64,000 bases of DNA, taken from assembly GCA_020747065.1 (NCBI GenBank), contig JAGMVK010000003.1:1-64000 (forward strand). The letters run 5' to 3'. The stretch's first letter is position 1; every line of letters begins with the position of its first letter. Under the pieces are notes generated by a model. The model worked only from the letters and a program-made list of their open reading frames with translations. It had not been told where the DNA came from and ran no database searches. Shown piece after piece: positions 46,362-55,860 of the stretch. The position numbers and the translations under genes were made by a program. The DNA is from Cadophora sp. MPI-SDFR-AT-0126. Its lineage: Eukaryota > Ascomycota > Leotiomycetes > Helotiales > Ploettnerulaceae.

Positions 46362-47116
46362 TAGGCCGGTTACTAGGATTCTTAGGAGGTATTATATTTT
46401 TATAATATTTTAATTGTGTAGACTATATACTCGTAAGTTAGAATAATTAAGTAACAGTTTAGAGGAAGTATGAGTTTATTTAAAAAACCTCAATATAATA
46501 ACTTTAATAAGTCTTAAATAATAAAATAATAATCCTAATATATTCTACTACTTCTTTACTTTATTATAAAAATTTATCTTAATTTAATTGCTATACTTCG
46601 ATATAATTATTAATATATATAAGTGTTTATAAATTCCCTTAAAGAGTATTTATAATTTATATTATAGTTATATTATCTAAATAACTTTAATTCAGTAGAC
46701 AGTAACTCACTAACAGTACCTAGACTTCTTACTAAATTGAGAAGTACTATACTATAACACTCACCTTTTATTAACTATATTTCCCACTATAACGCTTATA
46801 CTATAATATAAATAAGTATAATATTACTTTTAAGTAATTTTAGATAGAAAACATACCTTAAATCCCAAATCCCATCCTAACCTTCACTCTATATTCCCCT
46901 TTCATTTTAACTATTTCTTAATAGCCTTTAAGTCAATATCTCTAAATAATATAATTAAACTAAATCCCTCTACTTAAACCTTAAAAAACTGGGCTTTAAA
47001 ACTGCGAACAAAAAAATATTAACAATAGACTTCTATTTTTCGCAAAACTAACACTTTACTCTCTAACTTTAGTCTACCTTACTTCTAAAGATTAACTTAA
47101 TTATACTCCTTTTTAT
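46362..47116. other. AT-rich spacer between LTR elements
   Basis: Decayed sequence with no recognisable frame. It may hold the continuation of the interrupted locus, but I see no HET motif. Confidence 0.4.
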
Positions 47117-47391
47117 TGTGGTGGGGATTGGCTCGGTAAACTTTTGTCACCTGACTTGTGCACTCCGCATTGTACTTAAGTTGAGACCTCCCTCCAGAAC
47201 CCTCAACAACAACAATAGCACTTTTCCTTCTGATAGGATTTACACTTCTCTCTTCAATTAACAATTCGTATTCTTCAGATATGTGATATCTTTTGATTTC
47301 GTCTATCTGTTATTTCTCAAACCTTACACCTTATGCACCGTACATTTGCTACCCTCTTGTCGTGTGGGGGATCGGGGTTCTCCCCTCCACA
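47117..47391 (+). repeat. Solo LTR of the 11.8-kb element family
   Basis: 275 bp from TGTGGTGGGG to CCCCTCCACA, flanked by TTAT on both sides (47113-47116 and 47392-47395). It is clearly diverged from the LTRs of the neighbouring complete element, so it is older. It arose by LTR-LTR recombination. Confidence 0.85.
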
Positions 47392-47553
47392 TTATAATGC
47401 TCTTAAATCTATTATAAATAGCGGCTGATATATTTACATAAACTTCTTTAACTACTAAAGAGCTAATACTTAATTCTATTCTTCTTAAGTTCTTATAAAA
47501 CTAGGATTATAGAGTAACTTAGGGGTAGGATAACTAACTTATTTAACTTATAA

Positions 47554-47829
47554 TGTGGTGGGGATCGGCCTCGGTACACTTTTGTCACCTGACCTGTGCA
47601 CTCAGTATTGTACTTAAGCTGAGATCTCCCCGAGAGATTAGAAAACAACAACAACAGCTCTTTTCCCTCTAATAGGTTTTACACTTCTTCCTTCACTCGA
47701 CAATTCGCACTCTTCAGATATGTGATATCTTTTGATTCCGTCTATCTGTTATTTCGCAAACTTCACACCTTATGTACTATACATTTGCTACTCTCTTGTC
47801 GTGTGGAGATTGGGGTCTTCCCCTCCACA
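47554..47829 (+). repeat. 5' LTR of the 11.8-kb element
   Basis: 276 bp, TGTGGTGGGG to CCCCTCCACA. It carries the direct-copy landmarks shared with the 3' LTR. Confidence 0.9.
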
Positions 47830-47836
47830 TGTATTT

Positions 47837-47853
47837 TGGTGATCGACGCAGGG
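47837..47853 (+). promoter_or_regulatory. Candidate tRNA primer-binding site
   Basis: TGGTGATCGACGCAGGG begins 7 nt after the 5' LTR and starts with TGG, the complement of a tRNA CCA end. The tRNA cannot be named without a search. Confidence 0.5.
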
Positions 47854-48662
47854 AATGTATCTAGTATATAGGGTGTTTAGGTACGTATAACAGAGTGTCC
47901 CCTTATGCTAATTCAGAATTCTTAAGGTTCGAGGACATCAATTGTGCAACTACAGGAACCATTTAGTTGGCCCTCTTGTAGGCTTCGACACAACAACAAA
48001 CGCGACGACAAAAGCTGCGATATCGAGAGATTGTACTAGGACAACTGAGTTACCCCTTAAAGTAGGGGGGGATCTTAAAGTACCGGAAAAATGCAACCTT
48101 TTCTTACGGGAGCTTCACTGCTGTCACCTGTTTCATTCAGCGCCTCTTTCAGGACTTGAGACTTACCCTATACGAGGAAACCACCGGCTCGGACGGAAAT
48201 CGATCAGCTCCTTGTCAGAGCCTGAAAGCCTACGAGTATCAGGAAGGACGAAATCGCACGGGGGGTTTCAAGCCTGAAATGCTTGAGTGCTAGAGCGTTT
48301 GTCTTTGCATTTACTGTTTTTGGTTTAGAGCCTTCAGGGTCTGGCGTGCTAGAGCAGAGCTTTCTGTCTCAGCGTCCTGTCGTTACAAATATCGTTTTAC
48401 AGTTGGTTTGGTCTTCTGTTTCAGTGCTTGTTCACAAACCACATTCCTTCTGTTGTTTATATGCTAAATCTTTGCCTGTTTCAGAAGCGAGGGTGAGGAG
48501 GTTGTACAAGGAGAAACCCTATCGATGGATTTTTTATAGTCATCTTCTTCACTGTCTTTTCTGTTTGTAACACGCATATGTTTCCTTGCCTTTTGAAAGT
48601 ACAGCTAAAACTTCGTCAAACACAAAACCTTTCACACTATCGCTCGACACAAAATCAACACT
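47854..48662 (+). other. Leader of the 11.8-kb element
   Basis: An untranslated leader of ~0.8 kb. Short frames (for example 47942-48277 and 48283-48570) precede the Gag start but have no family resemblance. Confidence 0.5.
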
Positions 48663-51600
48663 ATGCCGGCCAACAACACTGGAAACGCAGGCCCTAAGGA
48701 GAAGAAGGCAGCAGGCTCTGGCAGCCCTAAGCCGACGACTTCCACGGGTGATTCAGTGGATACCCTGCAGGCAGGTACGACCTCTGATACAGGCTCGTTG
48801 ACCCCTAACGTCACGGAAGACGGGGGCAAAACTAGCTCTACTCCGAGTACTTCTGAACACTCAGGAGGAACCAAGACCCCTGCTGAGCCCCCGCAAGACA
48901 CTGAGCAGTGGATAAATGTTCAGCAACCTATGCCACTAGCTCGAAGTATTGGAGCACTATATTTCGACGGGAGAGAGGCGACTCAATTTCTCAAGAGCCT
49001 TGTTCGCCTATTTCGGAGCCGAAGGATCGTCTCAGAGGAAGAAATGAAGCAGTGGGTTATCGAGTACGCCGAGCCTTCTGTAGCGTGGAATTTGGAGAAA
49101 CTCCCAGGCTACGCCTCCGGTACCTTTCGTGAATTCAGCGCTGCGATTCAGAAGGAATACCAGAGTCTTGACTCGCTCCATCGACTTCACACTGTCGGTT
49201 ATCTGGATACCCTAATTCAAGACTTTCGGATTCTTCAAGAGACCAATTCTAACCCTAGCTCGGCAATAATTCACCAATTTTGCAGGGCCTTCAAAGAAGT
49301 TGCCAATAACTGTAAAAACAAGGGGAATCTCACGGATAAGCAAATCGTTCTTCGATTCCTATTCGCACTTCCAGCGCACCTTCAGAAGAAAGCTATGGAG
49401 GTTTCGATTCAGCAGGGAGGAGGACAATTCGATGCGGATAACTTGGCACCGTTTTCCAAAGTGTTCAAAGCAGTGGAAACCAGGATTTCTCTTGCTAAGG
49501 ATATCGATACTCTAGTCCAAGAGCAAAGCATTGGGAGTAAACCCGCGGTTTACTCTAATATCAATCATTTCACCAAACCGGTAGCGCCGACTATTCAAGC
49601 CGGAGATGCCGCGAGATTTCAAGCCGATTTTACTACCTATCGTGACAATACACCCGCTACTCAGATTCGGCGAGCCTTTCAGGATGGTTCCAAGCCGGCA
49701 AGGGCTAACATCTCTAATCGAGTCGCTACTCCAGTTAGCGAGGATTTGATTCCGACTATTCAAAAGATCAAAAACAGCGCTGCTCAAGTATCAGATCACG
49801 ACCTAGATGTAATTACTAAAGGGCTAGGGGACCTCCAAATCTTACAGGGGATAGCCGAGCGAATCTCAGATGCTCAACTGACGTTTGAGATCAACTCGAT
49901 TCGATACACTGAACAAGCTCAAGAGGAAGCACTGATTCAGTACGGAGAGGGCCAGTACACCAGCAAATCCGGCCGTTACAACCGCAGCAACAGTTACTAC
50001 AGCAATAACGACAAGGGGTGTAAGTGGTGCCACAACAAACAGCTTCCAGGGATGAGACCCCAAGCTTTTCACCAATACATGAATCAGTGCCACGATTACA
50101 AGAAGTTCATTAGCCTAGGAATAATCCATGAAGCAGACGACAACAACTATATCTGTATCGGTCCGTGGGAAGAAGGGAAGCCAAGGTACCCCGTCATGTT
50201 TCCCAATAGCGATATACCCCGAAGACAGGAGGTGCTAAAGAAAGTACTCAACACTGTACACAGCCCTGACCCGGCGAGAAGAGCTCAAGCGGAGAAGGAT
50301 CTTCTCGACTCGCAGGTACAAGCCGCACTAGCACGAGAGCCGACCTACGACAATTCGGTAGGGAGTTTAGAGGTTGAACTTGACCTCGGACCCATCGATA
50401 CCTCGGATATTCTTGCACAAACATTTCACAATCAAGATACCCTGGCCAGAGTCCAGGGCCTCTACACACAGACCGAAGGGGACACAGAGACTGAGGAATT
50501 CCAAGTACAACCGGTGGAGACTAGAGCTCGCTCTACTGCTTCTCGAAAGCAACCGTACGATACAGGGGCCAAACTTCAAGACAGAATCAAAGCACACGCC
50601 TCCTATGGAAGAGCGAAGTTCCCTGAAGACATAACTGGAGGTATTCAGTTTACTGAGGCTCAGGGGAATACTCGCCTTCCGGGCACGATAGATGTTAATG
50701 ACCCCAAGGAAACTCGCAAAACGCCTACGGAAATCCTTAAACGGAACACGAAAAAGGCTGGCTCTGCTAAGCCTTCGATTACCCCTAAGGCTTCGGCACC
50801 GCTATCGTCGATTCGCAAGACAGGAAAGGAATCAGCACCTACCCTAGTTCTTCCTCCAATGGCGCCAAGACTAAGCATTCGGGGGCCAAACTCAAGAAAT
50901 CCTCGCATACACGATGCCCTATTTCGGAATAGTTACAGGCATGAGAGTGTACTGGATAAGTTGCTAAACCAGACGGAGATCCCCGGAAATCTTACCCTAG
51001 GGGAGTTGATGGTACTAATCGACCCACCTAAAACGGTAAAAGCCTCTACCGGGGCCATTGATCAAATGATGCAGCGACACGGAAAAGAAGCTCTGCAGGC
51101 AGAGGAAGCAAGAGTTCAATCGCTAGAAGTTTCAACGGAGTCAGACGATATTCTTCAGCAAAGACCAATACTTCAGCCCCTACCCATTATCGACAAATAT
51201 AAAGAAGAAAATGCCAAGCCGTGGGGCGATGACTCAGATGACGTCACTACGTTCCTAGAAAAATCCCCTCACGATTCATCTACCCTGAATGCAGGTATGC
51301 GTCGCTATACGCCGCCTTGGAAACAGTTCCACGAACATGGGGGGGTTAGACTGAGGTGGTACAACTTTATACTGAAACTCAGGAGCTGTCAGCGAAGTCG
51401 GCGGGCTCAAACCGCCCAATCGGTAGAGGCGCTAGTCTCGTATTCAGCGCTCTTCTTACTGATCAGCTCGATTCCTTTACTTGGACTCCCTCTACTTATC
51501 CTTTTTGCGGGCCTGGGGCGACCTTTCTTACGACGCCGGCAATACTGTTACACGTACAGCGACGTCAATTCTTCAGTGGGTGTGTTTGTCAGCGAGGCGT

Positions 51601-52124
51601 TTAGTGTCAACCCTATTGAAACTAGCCTTGATGGAACACAATCATACCACTCTCCAACCCCAAAGCTAGTGGTGACAATGCCTGGAAGAACAACGATCAG
51701 CGACGTTCGAGCTACTCTAGACACTGGAGCCGAAGTCAGTTGCATGACGCTGGAGGCGGCGGTAAAGCTTAAGCTAGCTATCACCAACAGTCATAATATG
51801 GCTTTGAAAACAATTACTGGTACCAGGTCTCGGTTTCTTGGATTTGCTGATAATATCCCCGTAGCAATCGGAAATTACGTCGTCTATACGAGGTTTTATA
51901 TTATAGACACTCCTGGAGTCAAAATCATTCTAGGGTTTCCGTTCTTCCGAAAGGCTAGGCTAACCTTCCGCTACCCCTCTAACTACGACGGTGGGAAAGT
52001 CCTTGCTGATTTGTGGGATTCTCGCTCTCGTCTTATTACTACTATTAAAACAAACGATGCTACAGAGGAAGCCAAAGACACTGAAGCACTAAAGAAGCAG
52101 CAAACAATTGGAATAGTCTACTAA
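48663..52124 (+). CDS. Gag-protease polyprotein
   Basis: An open frame of 1153 aa. The N-terminal ~90 residues are low-complexity Ser/Thr/Pro. A helical Gag core spans about residues 95-290. Near residues 445-470 a zinc-binding pattern C-x2-C-x13-H-x5-C (CKWC...FHQYMNQC) stands in place of the usual CCHC knuckle. A strongly hydrophobic stretch at about residues 927-952 (SALFLLISSIPLLGLPLL) is flanked by basic residues and looks like a membrane segment, unusual in Gag. The aspartic protease follows with LDTGAEVSCM near residue 1020 and IILGFPFF near residue 1100. No stops at all. It should form particles and mature the polyprotein. Pol is in the -1 frame relative to this one. Confidence 0.85.
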   Translation: MPANNTGNAGPKEKKAAGSGSPKPTTSTGDSVDTLQAGTTSDTGSLTPNVTEDGGKTSSTPSTSEHSGGTKTPAEPPQDTEQWINVQQPMPLARSIGALYFDGREATQFLKSLVRLFRSRRIVSEEEMKQWVIEYAEPSVAWNLEKLPGYASGTFREFSAAIQKEYQSLDSLHRLHTVGYLDTLIQDFRILQETNSNPSSAIIHQFCRAFKEVANNCKNKGNLTDKQIVLRFLFALPAHLQKKAMEVSIQQGGGQFDADNLAPFSKVFKAVETRISLAKDIDTLVQEQSIGSKPAVYSNINHFTKPVAPTIQAGDAARFQADFTTYRDNTPATQIRRAFQDGSKPARANISNRVATPVSEDLIPTIQKIKNSAAQVSDHDLDVITKGLGDLQILQGIAERISDAQLTFEINSIRYTEQAQEEALIQYGEGQYTSKSGRYNRSNSYYSNNDKGCKWCHNKQLPGMRPQAFHQYMNQCHDYKKFISLGIIHEADDNNYICIGPWEEGKPRYPVMFPNSDIPRRQEVLKKVLNTVHSPDPARRAQAEKDLLDSQVQAALAREPTYDNSVGSLEVELDLGPIDTSDILAQTFHNQDTLARVQGLYTQTEGDTETEEFQVQPVETRARSTASRKQPYDTGAKLQDRIKAHASYGRAKFPEDITGGIQFTEAQGNTRLPGTIDVNDPKETRKTPTEILKRNTKKAGSAKPSITPKASAPLSSIRKTGKESAPTLVLPPMAPRLSIRGPNSRNPRIHDALFRNSYRHESVLDKLLNQTEIPGNLTLGELMVLIDPPKTVKASTGAIDQMMQRHGKEALQAEEARVQSLEVSTESDDILQQRPILQPLPIIDKYKEENAKPWGDDSDDVTTFLEKSPHDSSTLNAGMRRYTPPWKQFHEHGGVRLRWYNFILKLRSCQRSRRAQTAQSVEALVSYSALFLLISSIPLLGLPLLILFAGLGRPFLRRRQYCYTYSDVNSSVGVFVSEAFSVNPIETSLDGTQSYHSPTPKLVVTMPGRTTISDVRATLDTGAEVSCMTLEAAVKLKLAITNSHNMALKTITGTRSRFLGFADNIPVAIGNYVVYTRFYIIDTPGVKIILGFPFFRKARLTFRYPSNYDGGKVLADLWDSRSRLITTIKTNDATEEAKDTEALKKQQTIGIVY

Positions 52125-52257
52125 GACGAAGACAGCGATTACGACTCCCAGGATGAATTTTCGGGAAACGAATAGCCAACCGTGAACGGAGCATAGCGGT
52201 TGGAGCGATAGAATGCTCTGCATTTACAACAACCCCTACGCTTGAGGGCAAGCTTGA

Positions 52258-52271
52258 TAAAGGGGGGGACG
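52258..52271 (+). promoter_or_regulatory. Internal copy of the polypurine tract
   Basis: TAAAGGGGGGGACG is identical over 14 nt to the tract next to the 3' LTR. In some retroviruses and a few LTR elements a central tract primes a second plus strand. Here it lies between the protease and RT. Chance or function cannot be told without replication data. Confidence 0.45.
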
Positions 52272-52441
52272 ACACTTGGATTTCTAATTTCGGCCTCGAC
52301 TCCCCTGAACCAGCTGCTACAATACCTCCAATTTCCGAGACAGAGCCTACGGCAATCATTAAATTCATTGAGAGAGAGTTTTGTGTTCCAGAATCAACTC
52401 TTCAAAATTTCGCCCCAGGGACCATTATCAAGGAAGCTTTA

Positions 52442-54448
52442 TTGGACCCTTCCTTAGTCGTCAACCCTGAATCAATATTCCAGTTCACTACAAGCTATAA
52501 CAAGCTCAACGCAAAACACCCTTACTACGGGAGGCCTCGGCAATCACGCACGGTTCATATCGATACGATGTATAAATCAAAGGCAAAGAAAGTACAACCG
52601 GTTAACGAAGCAGACCAAATAGGAGAAGCTCCTGGTGGGAAAGACGACTGGTACGAGAGGTCCCGAGTAAGAGACACTCAGCAAGATCAACATGGAAGAT
52701 TTCAGCACCTTTTACTACCCCGATTCTCAAACTTACCTCGAGGTTCAAGACTTACCCCAGAAAGGTTAGCGAAGCTCAATGTCGGCAGCACGCTATGGCC
52801 AGAGGAGAGAGCTCTCTTTAATGAAATGATGCTGAACCGAGAGGGAGCTATAGCGTTTGAGTGGCCTGAGTACAGACGGTTTCATGAAGATGTTTCTCCA
52901 CCGGTAATCATCAAGACGATACCTCATAAAGCGTGGCAAGCTCCCAATTTTCCGCTACCCAGAGCGTTGGTGCCCGAAGTTACGAAAATAGTACAAGAGC
53001 GATTGGATAAAGGAGTACTTGAACTCTCTGAGGGACCCTACCGAAACGCTTGGTTTCTCGTTAAGAAGAAGGAGCCCGGAAAATACAGGCTTATCAACTC
53101 AGCGACTATGCTAAACGCGGTGACTCGAAGGGACGCAAACTTGCCTCCATCAGTGGACGAGTTCTCTAAGGAATTTGCAGGCTGCCAAATGGCTAGCCTT
53201 ATGGACCTCTATTCCGGCTACGACCAGCAAATACTTCACCAATCGAGCCGAGACATAACAGCATTTTACGTGCCGCATATAGGGCTAGTCAGAAACACTA
53301 CCTTGCCTCAAGGGTGCACTAACTCGGTTGCTCAATTTGTACGAACGATGTCGAGAATCTTGAAAGATATTATGCCAACTATTACTATGCCATTTCTTGA
53401 TGATATAGGTGTTAAAGGCCCCTATACAGACTACAATCAAGCCACTACCCTTCCAGGAATTCGCCAATTTGTGATGGAACATATCACTAACCTCGATAAA
53501 ACTCTAGAAAGACTTGAAAGAGCTGGAGCGACTATTGGAGCCAAATCACAGTTCTGCCTCGATGGGCTAGATATTGTAGGCTACGCCTGCAATTCGGGGG
53601 GCAGAGAACCATCGGCGACACACCTTGTTAAAATACAGAACTGGGAAGAGCCAAAACACCTCTCTGACGTCAAGGGATTTCTTGGGCTCGTTGTGTACTT
53701 TCGAATTTGGATCAAAGATTTCCGATTTATCGCTGAACCCCTCTATAACCTTTTAAGAAAAGGGGTCCCTTTTCTATTCGAACTAGACGGACCTACAGGC
53801 AAAGCTATGAAAGCACTTCAAAACGCTCTTTGTACGTCCCCTGTACTTTGTAGGGTTGACTATAGCGAAGGTGCTAGGGAAATCGTAGTGGCTGTCGATT
53901 CTAGTGGATTTAGGTGGGGAGGTTACCTAGGCCAGAGAGACCTCGATAGTGGACGGGTACGCCCTGCACGGTACGAGAGTAGATGCTGGAACAAGGCTGA
54001 ACGCAATTACGATGCCACAAAGAGAGAGTACAAAGGAGTGCTTTGTATTCTAAAGAAGCTGAAGATTTGGCTTATAGGAGTGCACTTTATTCTGGAAACA
54101 GACGCTAATACCCTAGTGGCACAACTCAATGGCGCTGTCAATGATCACCCCGGAGCTATGCTTACGAGATGGCTCACTTGGATAAGGCTCTTTGATTTCG
54201 AAGTTCGGCATATCAAAGGTTCTACATATACCGCTGCGGATGCTCTTTCTAGGAGGCCTAGACACTTAAACGACACGGATCATGACGACGATGCCTCTGA
54301 TAATAACGAAGATTGGATTCTTTCAGAGCTTGGAGCCTATAAGATTTGCCCTGTAGAGCTTGACTGGGTAGAGGAGGTAGTTGAAATAGACCCGGAATTG
54401 ATAAGACGGAACGCTATCCTTCAAGATATGAGAGCACGAGTACAATAG
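52442..54448 (+). CDS. Pol: reverse transcriptase and RNase H
   Basis: An open frame of 668 aa. RT motifs in order: VLELSEGPYRNAWFLVKKK and YRLINS (motif 1-2), LMDLYSGYDQ (catalytic Asp), LPQGCTNS, and the catalytic FLDD box (MPFLDDIGV) near residue 320. The connection has FLGLVVYFRIWI. RNase H has AVDSSGFRWGGYLG, KREYKGVL and ETDANTL, and the frame region ends with HIKGSTYTAADALSRRP. All catalytic Asp/Glu residues expected are visible. The frame is open upstream from about 52155, so the true start is earlier; Gag-Pol fusion would need a -1 shift, or a mutated TGA near 52151 breaks a former overlap. Downstream, the same frame continues into the decayed integrase. Confidence 0.88.
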   Translation: MDPSLVVNPESIFQFTTSYNKLNAKHPYYGRPRQSRTVHIDTMYKSKAKKVQPVNEADQIGEAPGGKDDWYERSRVRDTQQDQHGRFQHLLLPRFSNLPRGSRLTPERLAKLNVGSTLWPEERALFNEMMLNREGAIAFEWPEYRRFHEDVSPPVIIKTIPHKAWQAPNFPLPRALVPEVTKIVQERLDKGVLELSEGPYRNAWFLVKKKEPGKYRLINSATMLNAVTRRDANLPPSVDEFSKEFAGCQMASLMDLYSGYDQQILHQSSRDITAFYVPHIGLVRNTTLPQGCTNSVAQFVRTMSRILKDIMPTITMPFLDDIGVKGPYTDYNQATTLPGIRQFVMEHITNLDKTLERLERAGATIGAKSQFCLDGLDIVGYACNSGGREPSATHLVKIQNWEEPKHLSDVKGFLGLVVYFRIWIKDFRFIAEPLYNLLRKGVPFLFELDGPTGKAMKALQNALCTSPVLCRVDYSEGAREIVVAVDSSGFRWGGYLGQRDLDSGRVRPARYESRCWNKAERNYDATKREYKGVLCILKKLKIWLIGVHFILETDANTLVAQLNGAVNDHPGAMLTRWLTWIRLFDFEVRHIKGSTYTAADALSRRPRHLNDTDHDDDASDNNEDWILSELGAYKICPVELDWVEEVVEIDPELIRRNAILQDMRARVQ

Positions 54449-55860
54449 CTTAGAGAAGGCGAAGAGCTCACGGAAAGCTCTAGTAACACTTCTGATACAA
54501 AATTAAATACCGAATACGAGTTCCCGGTTTCTTCTTCTGAGTACTCCGACTACTTTATATAAATCGCCTTATACTTAATAACACTTAAAACCCTGAAAGG
54601 AATAGATTGAAAGACCTTTCGTGCCTTTAAGAAAGAAGCTCTAAATTTTGGAGTATACAGCCGGAAAATCTGGAAGCTACTAATGAAAGGAGCCCCTATC
54701 AGGCTTATAGTCGACACTGATCGAGATAAAGCACGGATTCTTCGAAGTTATTATAACGACTCTAGTCATAAAGGGAGGGAAAGTACTTATTATCGTATTT
54801 CTATACGCTACTTTTAGAAGAGGTGCTATAAAGATACTATGAATTTCGTTTAAACTTGCCTAGAATACTAACTGAGATCACTAAGACAGCAAGAAGAGCC
54901 TCTTTTCCCCACAGCTTCTAACGGTTTAATGGAGAAGTAAGCCCTAGACATTACTTATATGACTAAACGACAAGGAAAGTAATATTTAGTTGTTACTAGG
55001 GACGATATAAGTAGTTGGGTCGAGGCACGGGCTCTTACACATAAAACAGCGACAGCTATAGCTACTTTTATTTGGGAAGATATTATTTGCCGCTACGGCT
55101 TATTCTGGAGATTGGTAGTTAACGGGGGTAAAGAGAACGTAGGAGAAGTGATTCAGCTCCTAAATAGAATAGAGATACGGCGTATATAGGTGTCAGCTTA
55201 CAACCCAAGAGCGAATGGTATGGCTGAACAAGGCCACGGACCGATCAAAAATACTCTCTCTAAGATGGGAAATCAGTGGATCGAAAACCTCCCGGTAGTG
55301 TTATTTACGGACCGGATAACGGTACACGGACCTACAGGCTTTATACCCTTCTATATAGTTTATAGCAGAGAACCTATCCTCCCTGTGGAAATAAGATACC
55401 TTACCTGGAGAACCCTGTTTACAGAAGAAGTTACTGATTGATCGAAGTTGTTATAACTTAGGGCGATTCAGTTTCAAATGCGGTAAGAAAACATCAACGA
55501 AGTAATACTACGCAAAAGCCGCCGTAGGTAAGAGGGTCGAGACGCTTTTAACGATAAGTACAACATTCGACGGAGACCATTTCAAGTTAAAGATATAGTC
55601 CTTCGATACGATTCAGTAAGGGAAATCAATAAGTTAACACTGAGAGCTTTAGATTTCCGGTAGTTAGGGCTATATGAAATAGCGTAGGCTAACACTGAAA
55701 AGGGTTACTACAGGCTTAAAGAGCTAGGACTTGATGGCCCTTAGCTCTAATCGACCTTCGCTGGAAGTATACTAAAACTATTTTACGTACGAAAGAAGTT
55801 TATCTACAGCGCTAAAGACGCTGAATCTGTCGCTTACTTCAGTAACTAAGAGAGAGAGGT
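54449..55860 (+). pseudogene. Integrase part of Pol, decayed
   Basis: In the same frame as RT-RNase H but with about fifteen stops. The zinc-binding HHCC region is damaged (SSHKGRESTYY... then TCLEY with Tyr for the last Cys). The DDE core keeps LDITYM (first Asp) but has VVNGGKEN where VxDxG is expected, so the second Asp is Asn. SAYNPRANGMAEQGHGPIK gives the region of the catalytic Glu. The C-terminal part with FQVKDIVLRYD and LGLYEIA corresponds to the GPY/F module, with Pro lost. All changes are of G-to-A or C-to-T type. Integration activity is lost. Confidence 0.8.
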
